A stretch of DNA of 64,000 nucleotides from Neonectria sp. B-13 (Eukaryota > Ascomycota > Sordariomycetes > Hypocreales > Nectriaceae): positions 310,001 to 374,000 of the forward strand of contig NOKP01000034.1 in NCBI GenBank assembly GCA_002682825.1, in the 5' to 3' direction. The notes under the pieces are model-generated. The model was not told the origin of the DNA. It ran no database searches and saw only the letters and a program-made list of their open reading frames with translations. The position numbers and the translations under genes are program-made. How positions within the stretch are numbered: position 1 is the first letter of the stretch; the number at the start of each line of letters is the position of its first letter. Shown here piece after piece: positions 1 to 12,426 of the stretch.

Positions 1-851
1 GCTAATTATGTACCATATATTAGCCCTGTCAGACCCCTTATCGACAAATCCCACCGAAAATACACCGAACGAGGCCCGTGCATCATAGGTCACAGGGGCT
101 TGTATAAACTGTCGTGCTTGTGGCCCGTCTTGTACGTAGTACAGAGTAGGATAAAGCAGGTTCCTAAGGGATAAACCGGGGGTTTATATTAATAATGTAA
201 GTATACAGCTGGTGATTTCAGAACCCTGCGGGCTTATGTAAGTGTTGGTCTGGAGTCCTGGCTACCGATACACGAATGAGCTCAACCTGTGTGGTGATGC
301 GCCCCATAGTTTGAGGGCGGGGAAACTTTAGTGTTTTGACCTGGTTGATGTTCTCCGCAACATCATGACCTTGCGGTATAGCCAAACCAAGCAGCATGAT
401 ATTGTTGACGTCCCTATTGGCTGTTATACGCAATCTTTCACAAGACCATGTTAACAGTCTACGTACGTACGTGAGGGTTATTTTTTGGTATCGCTGGCTG
501 GGGTTCCCTGATCAATCTTGCCTGACTTTAAGGTGATTAGGTTACTCCGCACGCAAGAGGAAGTCCACCCACCAGTGAAAACTAGCTAGCTTGGCCCAGA
601 CGAGCTGGGCACTCATTCGTGCACAGATGACCATCTACACAATGCCACATGACCCCGGGACATAATGCGGGGTGCAGGTGCGTATAAGACATCCAAGATC
701 CTTGTCCAAATTAATTGGGAAGAGCCGTCCCCCGCTTCTCTTCCCCGAGCGCCCTCAGTCGCGCAGCCAGCTTGCAATAGCATCCTCAAAAACCCAATCT
801 CGAGGCAGTGTGCTATTGTTTCCTCTCATCATCCAGGCGTCAGGTGCAGAT
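1..851. other. Gene-free stretch at window start
   Basis: No ORF here resembles a known family or shows a convincing start, splice sites or codon pattern. The last part (about 600-851) is the likely promoter and 5' leader of the Zn2Cys6 regulator that starts at 852. An in-frame extension upstream of 852 exists, but it has no better start context. Confidence 0.5.
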
Positions 852-3800
852 ATGTGGTCGACGGCGACATATCGCGAGGACGAAAGAGACTCGTCTACCA
901 TAGCTTGTCATTCATGTCGCAGGTGCGCTGTGTACTGCCCGCCGTGAGGCCGTTGTGTCTGTCTACTCGTGCCATGCTGATTCTTATATTTGATGTCTAG
1001 ACGCAAAGTGAAATGGTAATTGACCCTCACTTTGGTCCTTCGCATTGCCAGATCATTACTATGCTTACTTTCGCCCAGCGACCGACAGCTACCGCGTTGC
1101 CATGTGTGTATACAAACCGACCAGACATGCAAATATCCCCTTCGTTCCATGAAACCCGGTCCAAAAATCGGTGAGTCGTGTCGTCCGTCACCCTGCGTGT
1201 TACCGATTCGTCGGCCTAAAGCTAACGGCGAATCTCTCTCATCAAAGGATCGATACAGCGGTCTAGGAAGCGCACACATGCCCGCGCGTCTCAGAAAGAG
1301 GACGAGCAACAAGATTCGTCGGCTGGCTCCCCACATGACCGGTGGCTTGATTTCAAAGCGTCGAAAGAGCGTGTGGCCGTATACGGCGGCTGCAACCGTG
1401 CTCGAAGCCCGAGTTCCAAAAAAGCCCCATGCGACCGTGGCAAGGAACGCAGCCAAGCTGACCGAGACTGCGAGTGGAAGCACTCACAATTCAACATGCA
1501 CGACCTGTCTTTTGTCCTCCACCCGTCTCACGAAGTTTCAACACCCGAGAAGGAACAGGAGCACCCCCAGAATGACGAGATGGACCAGCGTCGGCACACG
1601 CTCCTTCAACGGGCGAGCCAAGGGTTACAGCTATCCCAACCGATGCTGGATCTCCTGTAAGCTCTCACTTTTCCAACCCCCCCCTTTCTACTCTCTTCTC
1701 CCTTCTTCTCCTTTTGGCGGAGATTTCGGGGGAGGGGGGGAGGGCTGGTCGTTATACAGCCCATGCTGACGCACACTCCCCAGCATTCGCATCTATTTTG
1801 ACAACATGGTGGCCATCAACATCTTTCATGAGCCGACGTTTGGCGCAAAACTTGGCAACATGACATCGTCGGCACAGATTTGTGCCCTCGTCTCCGCCAT
1901 GATGGGGTACTCCGCTCGCTTCTACATATCCGAGTTGGAACTGAACAAGAACACCGGAGCGGAGCCCGCTGGCGACGAGGAGCTTCCCGGGTCCGATCAC
2001 TTTCTCAGCCTCGCTTTTCGGTTCATCGACGAAGCGCTAGAAGAATGTGGTGATGACCAGCCCCCCTTGTGCATCCTCCAAGCTCTCATCGTGGCGACAC
2101 ACTGCCAGCTGACCCGTGGCGTTCACGGAAGGGCATGGAGATCTCTTGGCCTTTGCGTGAGGCTGGCGTACGAGCTCAATCTTCACCTAGTAGACGCGCT
2201 AGAGACGGAGCGAGCGGGACCCGAGGATCCGATCCAATGGCGCGACAATGAGGAGAAGCGGAGGGCGTGGTGGGCGATATGGGAGATGGATGTCTTTGCC
2301 AGCACAATCCGCCGAACGCCGACGGCGGTAGACTGGGCACATATGGAGATTCTCCTACCCGTCGACGACTCCGACTGGTTTCAGGACCGACCGGCCCCGA
2401 GCAGCTTCCTCGAGTCCGATCCCAGCCAACGATGGAAATCCACCCAGGAAGCAGGCAACCAGTCGCCCAAGGCTTGGTTTCTCATCATCAACTCCATAAT
2501 GAAAGACGCGCAGCTCATCACCAGTCCCCACGGCGTGCGCTGGCAGTCGCAGCAGCCCCAACGCGACGGATCAGACCGTCACCTCAACGGCCATCGGCGC
2601 TCAGTCGATGAAGCGCGTCACAAGCTCGAGATCCTAGCAAACTCAGTCCAATGCTTCGCCATGGCGCTTCCGCAACACTTGCGCTACCGCAGCCAGTACC
2701 TTGGCTTTGATCCTCCGGCCCTTGTGGGCTCCGAATCCAACCAACAGCTCCACTGCGGAATCTACAACATCTTCATCATGACGCAGCTTACGCGTCTCAT
2801 GATTCACCGTTACGAGCTCTTTGCCGACAACGTCTCCTCCCGACAAAACGGCGGTACCGGGCTTCCACCGGCATCGGAAGAGACCATCGGCCAGCTCACT
2901 TTACACCTGAAGGACACGAACAATGCCTCGGTACGACAGTACTTTGGGGCGGCAGACAACATCTTTATGATTGTCAACCGCAGCTCTGAAGATCACATCA
3001 AGCACATGAATCCTTTCCTGCTCAGCACGATCTGGTTGGCCTCGGCGGTCCTGCTGGTCCGTCAGCACTACGGCCCTCCTAGTAAACTCCCAGACTTGGT
3101 CAAATCACGCTTCGACGTCTTGTATCTGACGTACAAGCGCTGCATTGCTTTCTGGAACAGCAAGACTGCCATGGGCCAGAACCTTGAGATGATCGAGAGA
3201 AGGATCGAGGAGGACTATCGCCAGCAGCTCGCCAATCGCCAGGGACAATCTGCAGAAGAGCCACGGTGCCTCCACAACAGGAGGAGAAATTCGAGCACGT
3301 CTTGGGTTTCGGAACCTTTCGAAGGGCAGGGCGAGGATCGCAGATCCAGTACAACAATCCAAGTGACCAACAGTGACCGTAATGGCTATTTCGAGGCTCC
3401 CAGCACGGGATCCAAAGTCCAGACCCGAGAAGGTGCTCCGGTAGAGCGGCAGAACAACCGCCGAGCGTCTTTCAACCGCAACAAATCCAACAACGGAAGT
3501 CGGAAGCTGCTGGATACGCCCCCTCCCAGTGTCGCTGAAGAGAGCGCTCCATCGGGGTCAATGAACTGGAGATCAACGAGGGCTCGGGCGTCACCGGTGA
3601 CCACGGCGTATTTCAGATCGTCTCAGCAGCAGCAGCAAGGGCAGTTGCAGGGCAATGGAAGGGATGACGGGCCCAAAACTGACCCAACCGCTGCCGTCCA
3701 CATCTTTTCTCCCATCTCCAACGTGTCCGAGAACCCGCAAATGCCAAGTGTGGACACGGAGATGCCCTCGTTCATCAACAACTCGCCATTCATGACTACA

Positions 3801-3908
3801 ATGAACTCGCAAGGCGCCGGGAACGTAGAGCTTCCAGGAATGGATTGGCGAGATTTTGAAATGCCTATGGATCTACAGGACCTTTTATCGGGCTTTTCAA
3901 CATATTAG
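852..3908 (+). CDS. Zn2Cys6 fungal transcription factor with C-terminal regulatory domain
   Basis: Likely pathway-specific nuclear regulator of the enzyme genes that follow. I assemble five exons: 852-922, 1001-1015, 1079-1170, 1248-1656 and 1784-3908, giving 903 aa. The spliced N-terminus contains a complete CX2CX6CX6CX2CX6C binuclear zinc cluster: Cys19, 22, 29, 36, 39 and 46, with the usual CD and Pro34 between the halves. Exon 2 is a 15-nt microexon coding the basic RKVKC part, so the zinc cluster is interrupted by two introns. A basic linker follows. The middle homology domain (fungal_trans) lies around residues 260-420 and includes the typical ARRAWW-like segment (RRAWWAIW). A Gln run occurs late, and the C-terminus is acidic with Met and Pro, like an activation domain. 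The only doubt is the exact start; the in-frame frame remains open further upstream. Confidence 0.88.
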
Positions 3909-4815
3909 TTAATTCTCGCCGTGCTGAACCGTAACGGCAGGTCGACCTCCAAGCCATCGCATTGTTTGCGTTTCTGCTGCCCCTTTATCGAGGATTTATC
4001 CGAGGCTGATTGTATTCTCATTACGATCCCTGCGCCCGCGGACTGCGCTGTTTAAATCAACCGCCAGCAAATATTTAAATCTTCCCTCAACACACGGTCC
4101 TGCAATGTGCTTCAGACCTCAGTCTTCTTTTCAGAACCAACCTTGTTCATGCTCAATATGGTCAATGTATTTGTAACATTCTAAGCGGTATAATTCACCG
4201 CACCAGGGAAGCTCTTAGCTTGTGTGATTAGCGTGGATCTTCTCTCTGTTTTGAGTATTCATTTGAATAGCATTTCGATCGGAAGCTTCGTTAGATGATC
4301 TTCAGCAAAATACCCCGTGAAATCGGATGAAGAAAATGCACGGATTCTAGACAAAGACATGATTCCAATGCTCTAACATAAGTATCCGGTACTCAGTATG
4401 TACGCGAGACGTCCATGGCTGCTAGTATGGCGCTGACAATGTTCTTTACGGTAGCGGCAACAGTTTAGTCTCTTCTTTCTCGTAGAAACGCCAGTGTGAC
4501 AACAATAGGAAGCCAAATTGTTCAAGATTTTTCTGGCAGGGCATAGCATGATTTGCGAAACGTCAAATCAATGTTAGACAGGCTTGCTCGGAGTTCAAAA
4601 AGAAGCAACAACAAGGATGAGCATTCCATTATTCGGCCCATTTGAAGACTAGATTCACCCATATCTCTGGCCTTGTCATTCTGACTTGGCTCTAGTGGAT
4701 TTTCCTAGGGGGCCCAGTGCTCTTTTCCGAATAAGACATGTGCAGGACAGAGCGAGTCCCGTAGTCACAGCTCTCTGAGAAACGCTCATCTCCAAGTACA
4801 TGTGTGCAAGACTTC
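3909..4815. other. Intergenic, convergent 3' ends
   Basis: This is about 0.9 kb between the stop of the regulator and the stop of the minus-strand dehydrogenase. It should hold both 3' UTRs and polyadenylation signals. I see no coding signal or repeat. Confidence 0.5.
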
Positions 4816-5902
4816 TTAACATGCGCTGAAGCCCCCATCTACAGTCCAATGGGCTTGAAAAAGGATATCAGCGTAGTTCGCCAGCATTAATTAGAGTCTT
4901 ACGACACACTGTGCATAGAAAACATACCTCCGGTAACATACGAGGCGTCATCGGTCATCATGAAGCACAAGACGTTGGCAACCTCATGAGCCTGGCCCAT
5001 TCGTCCCAAACAGGTCGCCTTACTGACAATCTCGGAGCTGAACAGACCTTTGGCCTCACCATCACGGAATATAGGCGTGTCGATGGGACCCCTAGGGACA
5101 AGAACTTCTGTCACTGAACTGGATTCTCTGGATATTTCCGCGACAGATGGAGCGGATGTGTGAAACTTACGGCAATAGAGCGTTGATGCGGATACCCTCG
5201 CGGCCGAACTCACCCGCAGCTGACTCGGTGAGGCCGATTACGCCAAACTTGCTTGTTGCGTAGGCTGCATTGTGCGGTAGACCCCTCAAGCCCGAAGTAC
5301 TGGACACGTTGACAATGGCACCGCCTGGCCGTGGCAAGTGAGGTAGCTGTGAGCGCATGCAGTACATGACGCCGTTAAGGTTGACGGCCAACATCTTGTC
5401 CCAGTCCTCTTGCTTCTACAAGACGGTGAAGGAACCAAGTTAGTAGATAGCACTTGGTTGGGAGGACTGCAAGCTCCGAGGATGGTGTCTTACAATTGTA
5501 GCGCATGTCGTCTCCCCGTCGCCTCCGGCAATGCCTGCGATATTGGCGCACCCATCCAGGTGACCAAAGTCGCGAATCGTGTCGGCAATCCAAGTGTCAA
5601 CCTGAGCGCTGTCGCTAACATCGACCCGAGTGAGGATAATCTTTGCCTGGCCGGCAGCGTCACCTATGGATGGTCAGCAACCGCTCGAGGCAAGGAAAAG
5701 AAGAAATAAATAAATTAAACAAAGCGAGAGGACTGCCGAATGCTCACTGACACAGTGATTTTGTCTTTTCTAGGTTCTGCATATTCACATCACTTAGTGC
5801 CAGGCCCGCGGCACCAAGTTCCACCAGGCGCACGGCAACTGCCTGGCCGATTCCTGATGCTGCACCAGTCACGGTGTATATGCGGCCTGCGAGGGAACTC
5901 AT
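4816..5902 (-). CDS. Short-chain dehydrogenase/reductase (classical SDR)
   Basis: NAD(P)-dependent oxidoreductase, substrate unknown. Five exons on the minus strand: 5752-5902, 5494-5663, 5171-5415, 4928-5091 and 4816-4853. All junctions are in phase and give 255 aa, the normal size for a classical SDR. The cofactor loop TGAASGIG is at residues 12-19, the catalytic Ser is near 145-146 and the YATSK motif has Tyr159 and Lys163. The PGPIDTP segment is restored by intron 3. The final 38-nt exon supplies the usual C-terminal VDGG motif (WTVDGGFSAC), which confirms the last intron. It is divergent from the next SDR over a 0.78-kb shared promoter. The family is certain; the substrate is inferred only from cluster context. 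Confidence 0.9.
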
Positions 5903-6680
5903 GTTGAGACTGAGGTGGTGCTCTGCGTGTTACTAGAAGAGAAACAAAAAAAGAATAAAGAATAAAGAGTTTGGGTGACTTCAAAAGGCTTTGAATTTCT
6001 GCTGCAGCAAGCAGTGCGGAGGCCAGACTTGTCTTATCACCGTATAGGCCACGAGATGTAATCAGTGACAATGCGCTGGGTTTATGATGACAAGGTACCT
6101 TATTTGACAGAAAATTGTTGCACCCGCAGACCAGAAGGGACGACAAGATGAAGAGAAGACGAGGGTTGGCTGCCAGTTCAGAATCATTTTAGCCGAGCTG
6201 AGCGGGGTTATTCCTCGATCAACATCCAACGTTGGAGGGCTAAAAGTTGCATTGTGGAAATGTTTCCGAATCAATCCAAGTCCGGGGTATTTAAAGCGAA
6301 AATCCCCACAATTTATTCGGAGACCAACAAGGCTTACCCCGAAGTTGGTCCTGTTCGCAACACTCGAGCCGGCCGGACCATTATCGAGCGAGACTTGCCG
6401 TCACACTCGAGATTCATTTCGATTAGCTGCATCTCTACAAAGGCAACAGTGCGAGTGCGGGGTTCGGCTTCACCCATGCCATGTTGACGGCATATTGTGT
6501 AGGCCAGGATGGACAACGACTTACAAAAGCGTCTCTACATTGAGACACGGCCACGTTTGAACAGGGTCGCTCAACCATCCACGACGAACCACTTTCAAGT
6601 CCCATTTTTGTCACCAGCGCTTTCCCGTTCCTCCAGAAACCTAATTAGACCTGATACCTCAACTCTAGACTCCAGCAAGA
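5903..6680. promoter_or_regulatory. Bidirectional promoter between two SDR genes
   Basis: This 778-bp gap separates two divergent dehydrogenase start codons. It contains GCCGGCCGGA at 6368-6377, made of two abutting CCG/CGG triplets, the kind of element that Zn2Cys6 proteins bind. The same 10-mer occurs in the divergent promoter at 9256-9265. Calling it an operator is inference. Confidence 0.4.
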
Positions 6681-7631
6681 ATGTCAGTCAGAGATCGCGT
6701 CGCCATTGTTACGGGAGCAGGCGGGGGTCTCGGCCGAGAGTACGCTCTCCTCCTTGCCGCCAAGGGGGCCAAGGTAGTTGTCAACGACTATGGGGGCACG
6801 CTGGAGGGCCAGTCTGGGGACATTTCGCGTGCCCAAAGCGTCGTCAACGAGATTGTAGCCGCTGGGGGCTCCGCCATGGCCGACGGGCACGATGTGTCTG
6901 ACAAGGCCAGCGCCATCAAGATTGTGCAGCAAACGGTGGAAGAGTTTGGACGCGTCGACATTCTCATCAACAACGCGGCCATCTCGGGAAGTCCAAGCTC
7001 TCACGCCGACCTCGACGGCCCGGCCTTCATGCGCGTCATGGAGATTGCGGTGCTGGGCTCGCAGTATATGACCAGCGCCGTATGGAGCCATATGGAGAAG
7101 CAGCATCACGGGCGCATCATATATGTGGCCTCGGACGCCATCTTTGGCTTCGGCGCTGGCGGCGACAATGCCTATACTGCGTCCAAGGGTGCCACCTTTG
7201 CCATTGCCCGCGACCTCGGCCGCTTCTCCGAGCAGTACGGCATCAAAGTCAACGCCGTCCTGCCGTCCGGGTCAACCCGCATGGGGGATCTATCCGAAGG
7301 ATCCAAGTTCATCACCAGAACCTATTTCGAAGCAAGGAAATGTGCACCAGCCGTCGTTGCCCTCGCCTCGGACGAGTGCCCGGTGTCGGGAGAGTGCTTC
7401 ACGGCTGCTGCTGACAGATCGGCACGGGTGACGTTCGCGACGTTCCCCGGGCACACGCAAGAGTCTACGCCCGAAGGATTCATCAAGAACTGGGACAAGG
7501 TCATGGGCACAGAGGACGACGTTTACATCCCTCGGAGCACCCTCGACCATGTGCGCTATGGAGTCAAGCTGGCGTCCGGTCTAGAGGTCGGCGATATTCC
7601 AGTGTTTGGTATCATTCCAAAAAGCACATGA
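6681..7631 (+). CDS. SDR similar to the dehydrogenase domain of MFE-2/HSD17B4-type enzymes
   Basis: Predicted NAD(P)-dependent oxidoreductase of 316 aa encoded by one exon. It shows TGAGGGLG at residues 11-18, NNAA at 97-100, Ser151 and YTASK with Tyr165 and Lys169. The VNDYGG segment after the second strand, and the 40-aa C-terminal extension, recall the (3R)-hydroxyacyl-CoA dehydrogenase unit of peroxisomal multifunctional enzyme 2 and related actinobacterial SDRs. I see no C-terminal SKL-type peroxisomal signal; the protein ends in KST. Lack of introns contrasts with the five-exon SDR beside it. It may act on a hydroxyacyl-CoA or a cyclic alcohol. The fold is certain; the substrate is a guess. 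Confidence 0.88.
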   Translation: MSVRDRVAIVTGAGGGLGREYALLLAAKGAKVVVNDYGGTLEGQSGDISRAQSVVNEIVAAGGSAMADGHDVSDKASAIKIVQQTVEEFGRVDILINNAAISGSPSSHADLDGPAFMRVMEIAVLGSQYMTSAVWSHMEKQHHGRIIYVASDAIFGFGAGGDNAYTASKGATFAIARDLGRFSEQYGIKVNAVLPSGSTRMGDLSEGSKFITRTYFEARKCAPAVVALASDECPVSGECFTAAADRSARVTFATFPGHTQESTPEGFIKNWDKVMGTEDDVYIPRSTLDHVRYGVKLASGLEVGDIPVFGIIPKST

Positions 7632-8036
7632 TTGATTGCCGGAGCTCAAAACCGCACAAGATGCAAAATTTTGCGGCTGTTGCACAGTAACAAGGGCAAC
7701 TGTATTTGGCATGATTCAAGTAAGGGTGAGAATGTTTGCGATGACAGGGTAGTCTTCTCGATGATAAGCAGAAATGCACTGTAGTATGAGTTATATCATA
7801 GATATGCTAAATAAAGACGTACTACTCGGCTATGCTTGATAACCGTGAGTGTCTGGCGACTTGAAGAGGGAGAAAAAAGGAAAAGACTAAAGACAAAACC
7901 CGAGATGCAGTTCATTTCACAAAGCTGAAACCCTGTACATCGCTGTCCTCCCCAGAGTTATCATGGCCCAATATACGAGCCATAAAGCCTGAGTATCACC
8001 AAAACATCCCGCAACCCCCCCGATGGCTCCCTAGGC
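7632..8036. other. Intergenic, convergent 3' ends
   Basis: About 400 bp between two convergent stop codons. AATAAA occurs near 7810, in the right place for a polyadenylation signal of the upstream dehydrogenase. Nothing else is visible. Confidence 0.4.
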
Positions 8037-8926
8037 CTACCGAGTCTCGGCTTTGAGATCCAAGTGACCGTCAAAGGACCTTGAGAAGTGCACCTTGGTC
8101 TTGGAACACAGTGGTTGGACCTCTTCTAGAAGACTAGCAAGCGATCGTTGATGAAAAGATTGGTAGTCTTGATCCGTCTTTGTCCTGCACAATAGGGTCA
8201 GGTTCAATGTATACTTTAGCTCAAAGCCAGTTAGGCAGGTTGTGGGTAGGCTGGTGGTACTGTTCGCACGTACCTTAACCACAGAGTCGCCATCTTCAAG
8301 TCATGGCATTCGCGCAGCACGAGGCAGCTCTGGACCTTGTGGGTCCGGCCGCTTCGCGTGTCGGCAGCGAAAGCGCCCAAGGCAGCCAGGAGACTTGGTC
8401 GATCCGCCTCAGAGGAGGCCCAGAAGTGGTGCACGGCCACGTAGCCTGACTTGTAGTGTCGATCAGGATCGTCGTCCCTCTTGAGCCAGCCAGACTCTTG
8501 ATCGTAGTGGTGGAGGTCGTAGTCCGGGCTCCCCAAGCCTTGCTGGTGTCTGAGCAGCTCGTCCTTGTCCACTAGCGCCATCTCGCGCTTGAAGATGTTC
8601 GAGGATACGTGATCTATGAAGAAGCCGATGGGGTGAGTATAGCCTTCGAGGCCCCATAGGGTGTCCGGCTCGCCGTCGAGATCCTCGCCCCAGTAGTACG
8701 AGTCCCCGTACAGCTCCGTGGCAGAGACGCCGCAGAGGTGGACTAATCTTTCTTTCCACTTTGACCGGCAAACCACACACACACACGTTAGTAAATCAAC
8801 ATTTTCCCTTGCGCAAAATGAGAGCCTTGGCATGAGCCACGGATGGGAAAACCGAGAACATACCAGCGGCATACCGCCATCGCGGCCGACGACACGCGCT
8901 ACCACGAAGAATTTCGGACCTTGCAT
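8037..8926 (-). CDS. ABM-like (dimeric alpha/beta barrel) protein, putative quinol-type monooxygenase
   Basis: Minus strand, three exons: 8864-8926, 8274-8758 and 8037-8184, giving 231 aa. Two ferredoxin-like halves are apparent. The first runs from the start (KFFVVARVVGRDGG) through WGLEGYTHP and the FIDHVSS segment. The second starts at YVAVHHFWASS and ends with the repeated hydrophobic strand pattern. This matches fungal two-domain antibiotic-biosynthesis-monooxygenase-like proteins; some family members oxidise quinols without cofactors, others have no known activity. The second intron joins LWLR to TKTDQDYQSF, restoring a typical ABM helix. Divergent from the MFS transporter over 1.67 kb. 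Family assignment is from pattern recognition; the enzymatic role is not proven. Confidence 0.7.
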
Positions 8927-10591
8927 TTTCGTTTCCTTGATTTCTCCTTTGGTTTTTTTTTCCTCTCTTCTTATCGTGTTTCTGGTTCCTTTGTATTTGT
9001 TTGCTTTTGAAGTTTTAATTTAAGTGACGAATGATGGCGGATTGCTGATGAGGTGTACCAGCAATTCGACTTCTCAAGAGCAGAGCTATTGCACCTCCTT
9101 TTCATCTTTGTGGGTGGCTGCCAGTCGCAATTTGTGCCACAGGCACCCTAGCGCTGTTATTGGCAGAAACTTTACCAAATAGGCAATCTCGGTGCACGGA
9201 TGGATTTCGGCGTAATTCCAATGTCCTACTGGATGAGGGCGCGACGACATTCTTGGCCGGCCGGATAGTCGGCAGAGAGATCATGGGAGCGGGAGCAATT
9301 TCAAAAGAACCAGCATCTCATCTCGAGCCGTTCCCTAGCTGACCGCCGTTTGTCTTGGGTGCCGCATGTTGCGATCGGACAAGCTGAGTACAATAGGGCT
9401 GAATCGCCTCTCTTGATCCGGAAGGCGAGCAAAGGGGTTAGCGAGTATGCTCGACAAGCGGGAGTCGGCATAATGAGAAGCTTTTCGCGTACTGGGTTCG
9501 ATGGCTCTCGTCAAAAGACAGCAATCAGCCCTTTGGACCATGTGACTAAGATAGTACTTGGCATTCTCTTCACCTAGATTTGTTTGATTCCGTGCAGAAC
9601 AAGGAGGCAGATGGGGAGGGCTCAGCTCATCACGCCCAAAGCTGCCAGCCAAGACGGGAAGGGTCATGCATCAATGAGACCAGTATGAGACCAGTACTTA
9701 TGTGTTGCCCCAGTGAGATGATGCAGTTGTTCTTCCAAGCGGGTATCACGTTCACTCTTACCCATTCTGCCACGAGATGAGTCGTCGCTCGCTCACACAA
9801 ATCAGGGGCCAGCAATTCACTTGGGTCTTTCTCACGTAGCTGGCCGTATACACGTGGCTGGTTGGGCGCCTTGCAAAACAAATCTGATGCCTTATCGTAG
9901 ACCTCTGCAGCAAACCCTCCAACGCCGACCCCACGATCCGGGTGAATGTGCACGGGCGTTTTAGTCGACTGGAACCCCCTCAACTTTGTCCCGAAGCGAT
10001 GGGATAGGTGGACCATGAAAGGACGAAGGTGATATGTGGATCTGCGGATCTATGGTGTACCCCAGACCCAGTTACCATGGATTGCGGGGGATGGAATCCC
10101 GAGCTTGTCTTTGTTCAGCGTTGTTAGCCTCAACTGACTAACGCGGCATCTGCCTCTAGCGGTTCACGGGAGGGCGCTTCGGACTCGCACAACTTGCACG
10201 GTTCAACTTCGCTCTAACTTTGGACCTCGCACTTTTAACTCAAGTTTGATCCAGTGATGTTTCGTTGTTGCCCTTCCCCGCTACGCTAGTCTAGTCTTCT
10301 CCCCTTTTCCCTTCTCTCGTATTTCACCAGTTTGCAGGGGGAGCATACTACCGGTAGATCAGCTTGCACTCTAAGTTTGCTTGTGGAGTAAATGAAGCTT
10401 CGCCTACATGTATTAATAAACGAGCCTTTGTCAGGATTCCATCCCCGAAAAAAAAGAAGAGATAATAGTCACATCGATGGCAGTGAACAGAGAAACCTAA
10501 TTGAAATTCCTTTCACAAGCGTTGAGACTCTTTCGCGAAAAATCCAACACTTGTCTTAGTTTTTCTCTTCCTTTCTATCTTCACGCCCACA
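8927..10591. other. Long divergent intergenic region with one unassigned ORF
   Basis: This 1.67-kb region lies between the ABM-like gene and the transporter. It has GCCGGCCGGA at 9256-9265, shared with the 5.9-6.7 kb promoter. A minus-strand ATG frame at 10016-9630 (128 codons) is the longest ORF. It has no family I recognise, although a plausible donor follows codon 85. I treat it as unproven. Pyrimidine-rich tracts just before 10592 fit a fungal core promoter. Confidence 0.35.
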
Positions 10592-12426
10592 ATGGCCGAA
10601 GGTGCGACAGAAAGGGCGGCCGCAGCACGTGCTGGAGTCAAGGCTCACACGAGTTTTACCAACATCGTGGTCAGTACCTCATCATTCACCCCTTGCGAGC
10701 GGCGCTGCTAGGGCAAGAACAAAGTTGCTGATTGTGGACAGCTCATTTGCTCGGCCGCTTTGGCCAGCTACAACTACGGCTACTCCAACAATGTCATTGC
10801 GGGGACTCTGGCACAGGTGACCTTTAATCAAAAATTCTTGTCCGGATCGAATGCCAACATGCTCATCGACTGCATCGTTTCCGGGTAAGAGAAGACAAGA
10901 AAGATTCTAGGGAACGCTAGCTGACCCGACTCCCAGCTTCTTCGGTGCGGCTCTCATCGGCTGCGTTGTGCAAGCGTACATCTCCAACAGATGGGGGAGA
11001 AAGTCCGTCAACCGCGTGGCCGCCGTCCTCGTCGCCATCGGCAACACTCTGCAGGCTGGCGCGCCACACATCGCCATGTTCCTGGTTGGCAGGTATATCA
11101 CGGGGCTTGGATGCGGTATGATCATCACAAACACACCTGTCTACCTGAGCGAGATCTCGCCTGCGCACAGCCGAGGACTCCTCGTCGGCTTGCAAGGTAA
11201 CTTTATCGTCTTTGGCTACATTTCATCCTCCTGCGCTGCTCTTGGCTTCCACTTCGTTTCCGAAGCGTACCAATGGCGCCTCAACTACATTATTGCCGCC
11301 TTCCTCGGTGTGTGCCTCGTGGTCTCTCTCCTGTTTCTGCCCGAGTCGCCCCGATGGCTCGTTGAGGTCGGCCGGCCCGACGAAGCTGGAGAGATTCTGC
11401 ACAATATCCACAAGACAAAGCATGACCCCAACGGCAGGGTGGCTCAAGCCGAACTGTCGCAGATTGTCGCCCAGGTCGAGCAGGATCGCTCCCAGCCCCG
11501 AAGCTGGGCTTTCATCTTCCGCACGCCGTCCATGAGGAAGCGTCTTGTGTGCACACTCCTGGTCTGGTCCATGGCGCAGTCGACTGGCATAACTGTCTTG
11601 GCAAACCTGACACCTCGGCTCTTCGGCGCTCTCGGTTACGATACCATCCTACAGCTGACTCTGTCTCTGGTCTGGACTGTCTGTCTCTTTCTAGGCTGCT
11701 TTGTCAACATCTGGCTGATTGACCGCATCGGCCGCGTTAAGCTTATCGGTAGGTTTGCGCCGTTTGCGCCCTTTTTCTCTCTCTTTTTTTCTTACTTCCT
11801 TTCTTTCTTTTCTTTCTCCCACTCTGCTGGACACGTCAGCTAATCATGATAAATAGTGGCCGGTGGCTGGGGTATGGCCATTCTTGTTGCCATACAGGCG
11901 GCGCTGCAAAGCCAGTACCTTGAGGGTTCAAACCTGGCCGGCGTCCGCGCCGCTGTAGCAATCTACTTCCTAATCGCCTTTTACTTCTGCTGCACCTTGG
12001 AGTGCGTCGGCTACGTGTATGGCTGCGAGATCTGGCCCACCCACCTGCGCAGCAAAGGCTCTGCTATATCATACTTTGGCTTCTATGTCTTCTCCATCTG
12101 GACGACTGCGCCTGCAGCACAGGCTTTTGGAAGCATCGGATGGAAGTATTACATAGTCTTTATCTGCGTCACCGTTACCCTGACCATTCCTTGCATGTTT
12201 TTGCTACCAGAGGTAAGTGTAGTCTGTTGCAGCGTGTCGCATATACATATATATGTTTATATCACTGGATACTAACTCTTTGCAGACTGCTGGCGTGTCG
12301 TTGGAAGAGATTGCCGTCAAATTCGGCGACAAAGTCGCTCTGGACTTTGAGCAGGCCTTGGATACCAAGGGAGGCTCTACTCACATCGAGACTGCAAACT
12401 CAAAGTCTCGTGATACAACTGAGTGA
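10592..12426 (+). CDS. MFS sugar-porter family transporter
   Basis: Twelve-helix plasma-membrane permease, probably a proton symporter for a sugar or sugar-like compound. Five exons: 10592-10669, 10742-10884, 10937-11748, 11857-12212 and 12286-12426, giving 509 aa with every junction in phase. Diagnostic motifs are GRYITGLGCG and the PVYLSEISPAHSRG segment between helices 3 and 5, PESPRWL before the central loop, and the RIGRVK repeat after helix 8. Intron 4 has a perfect-looking TACTAAC branch site 15 nt before its AG. In this cluster it is the likely importer of the compound the dehydrogenases act on. Substrate specificity cannot be read from the sequence, and hexose, quinate and lactose-type porters all share these motifs. 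Confidence 0.9.

Noticed and set aside
908..1483. 191-codon minus-strand ORF
   Set aside because: Lies antisense over the zinc-cluster exons of the regulator, whose splicing gives a perfect domain. The antisense frame has no motif.
9630..10016. 128-codon minus-strand ATG ORF
   Set aside because: No family recognised. A splice donor after codon 85 leads to a short frame, so the gene model is not convincing. Only mentioned in the intergenic entry.
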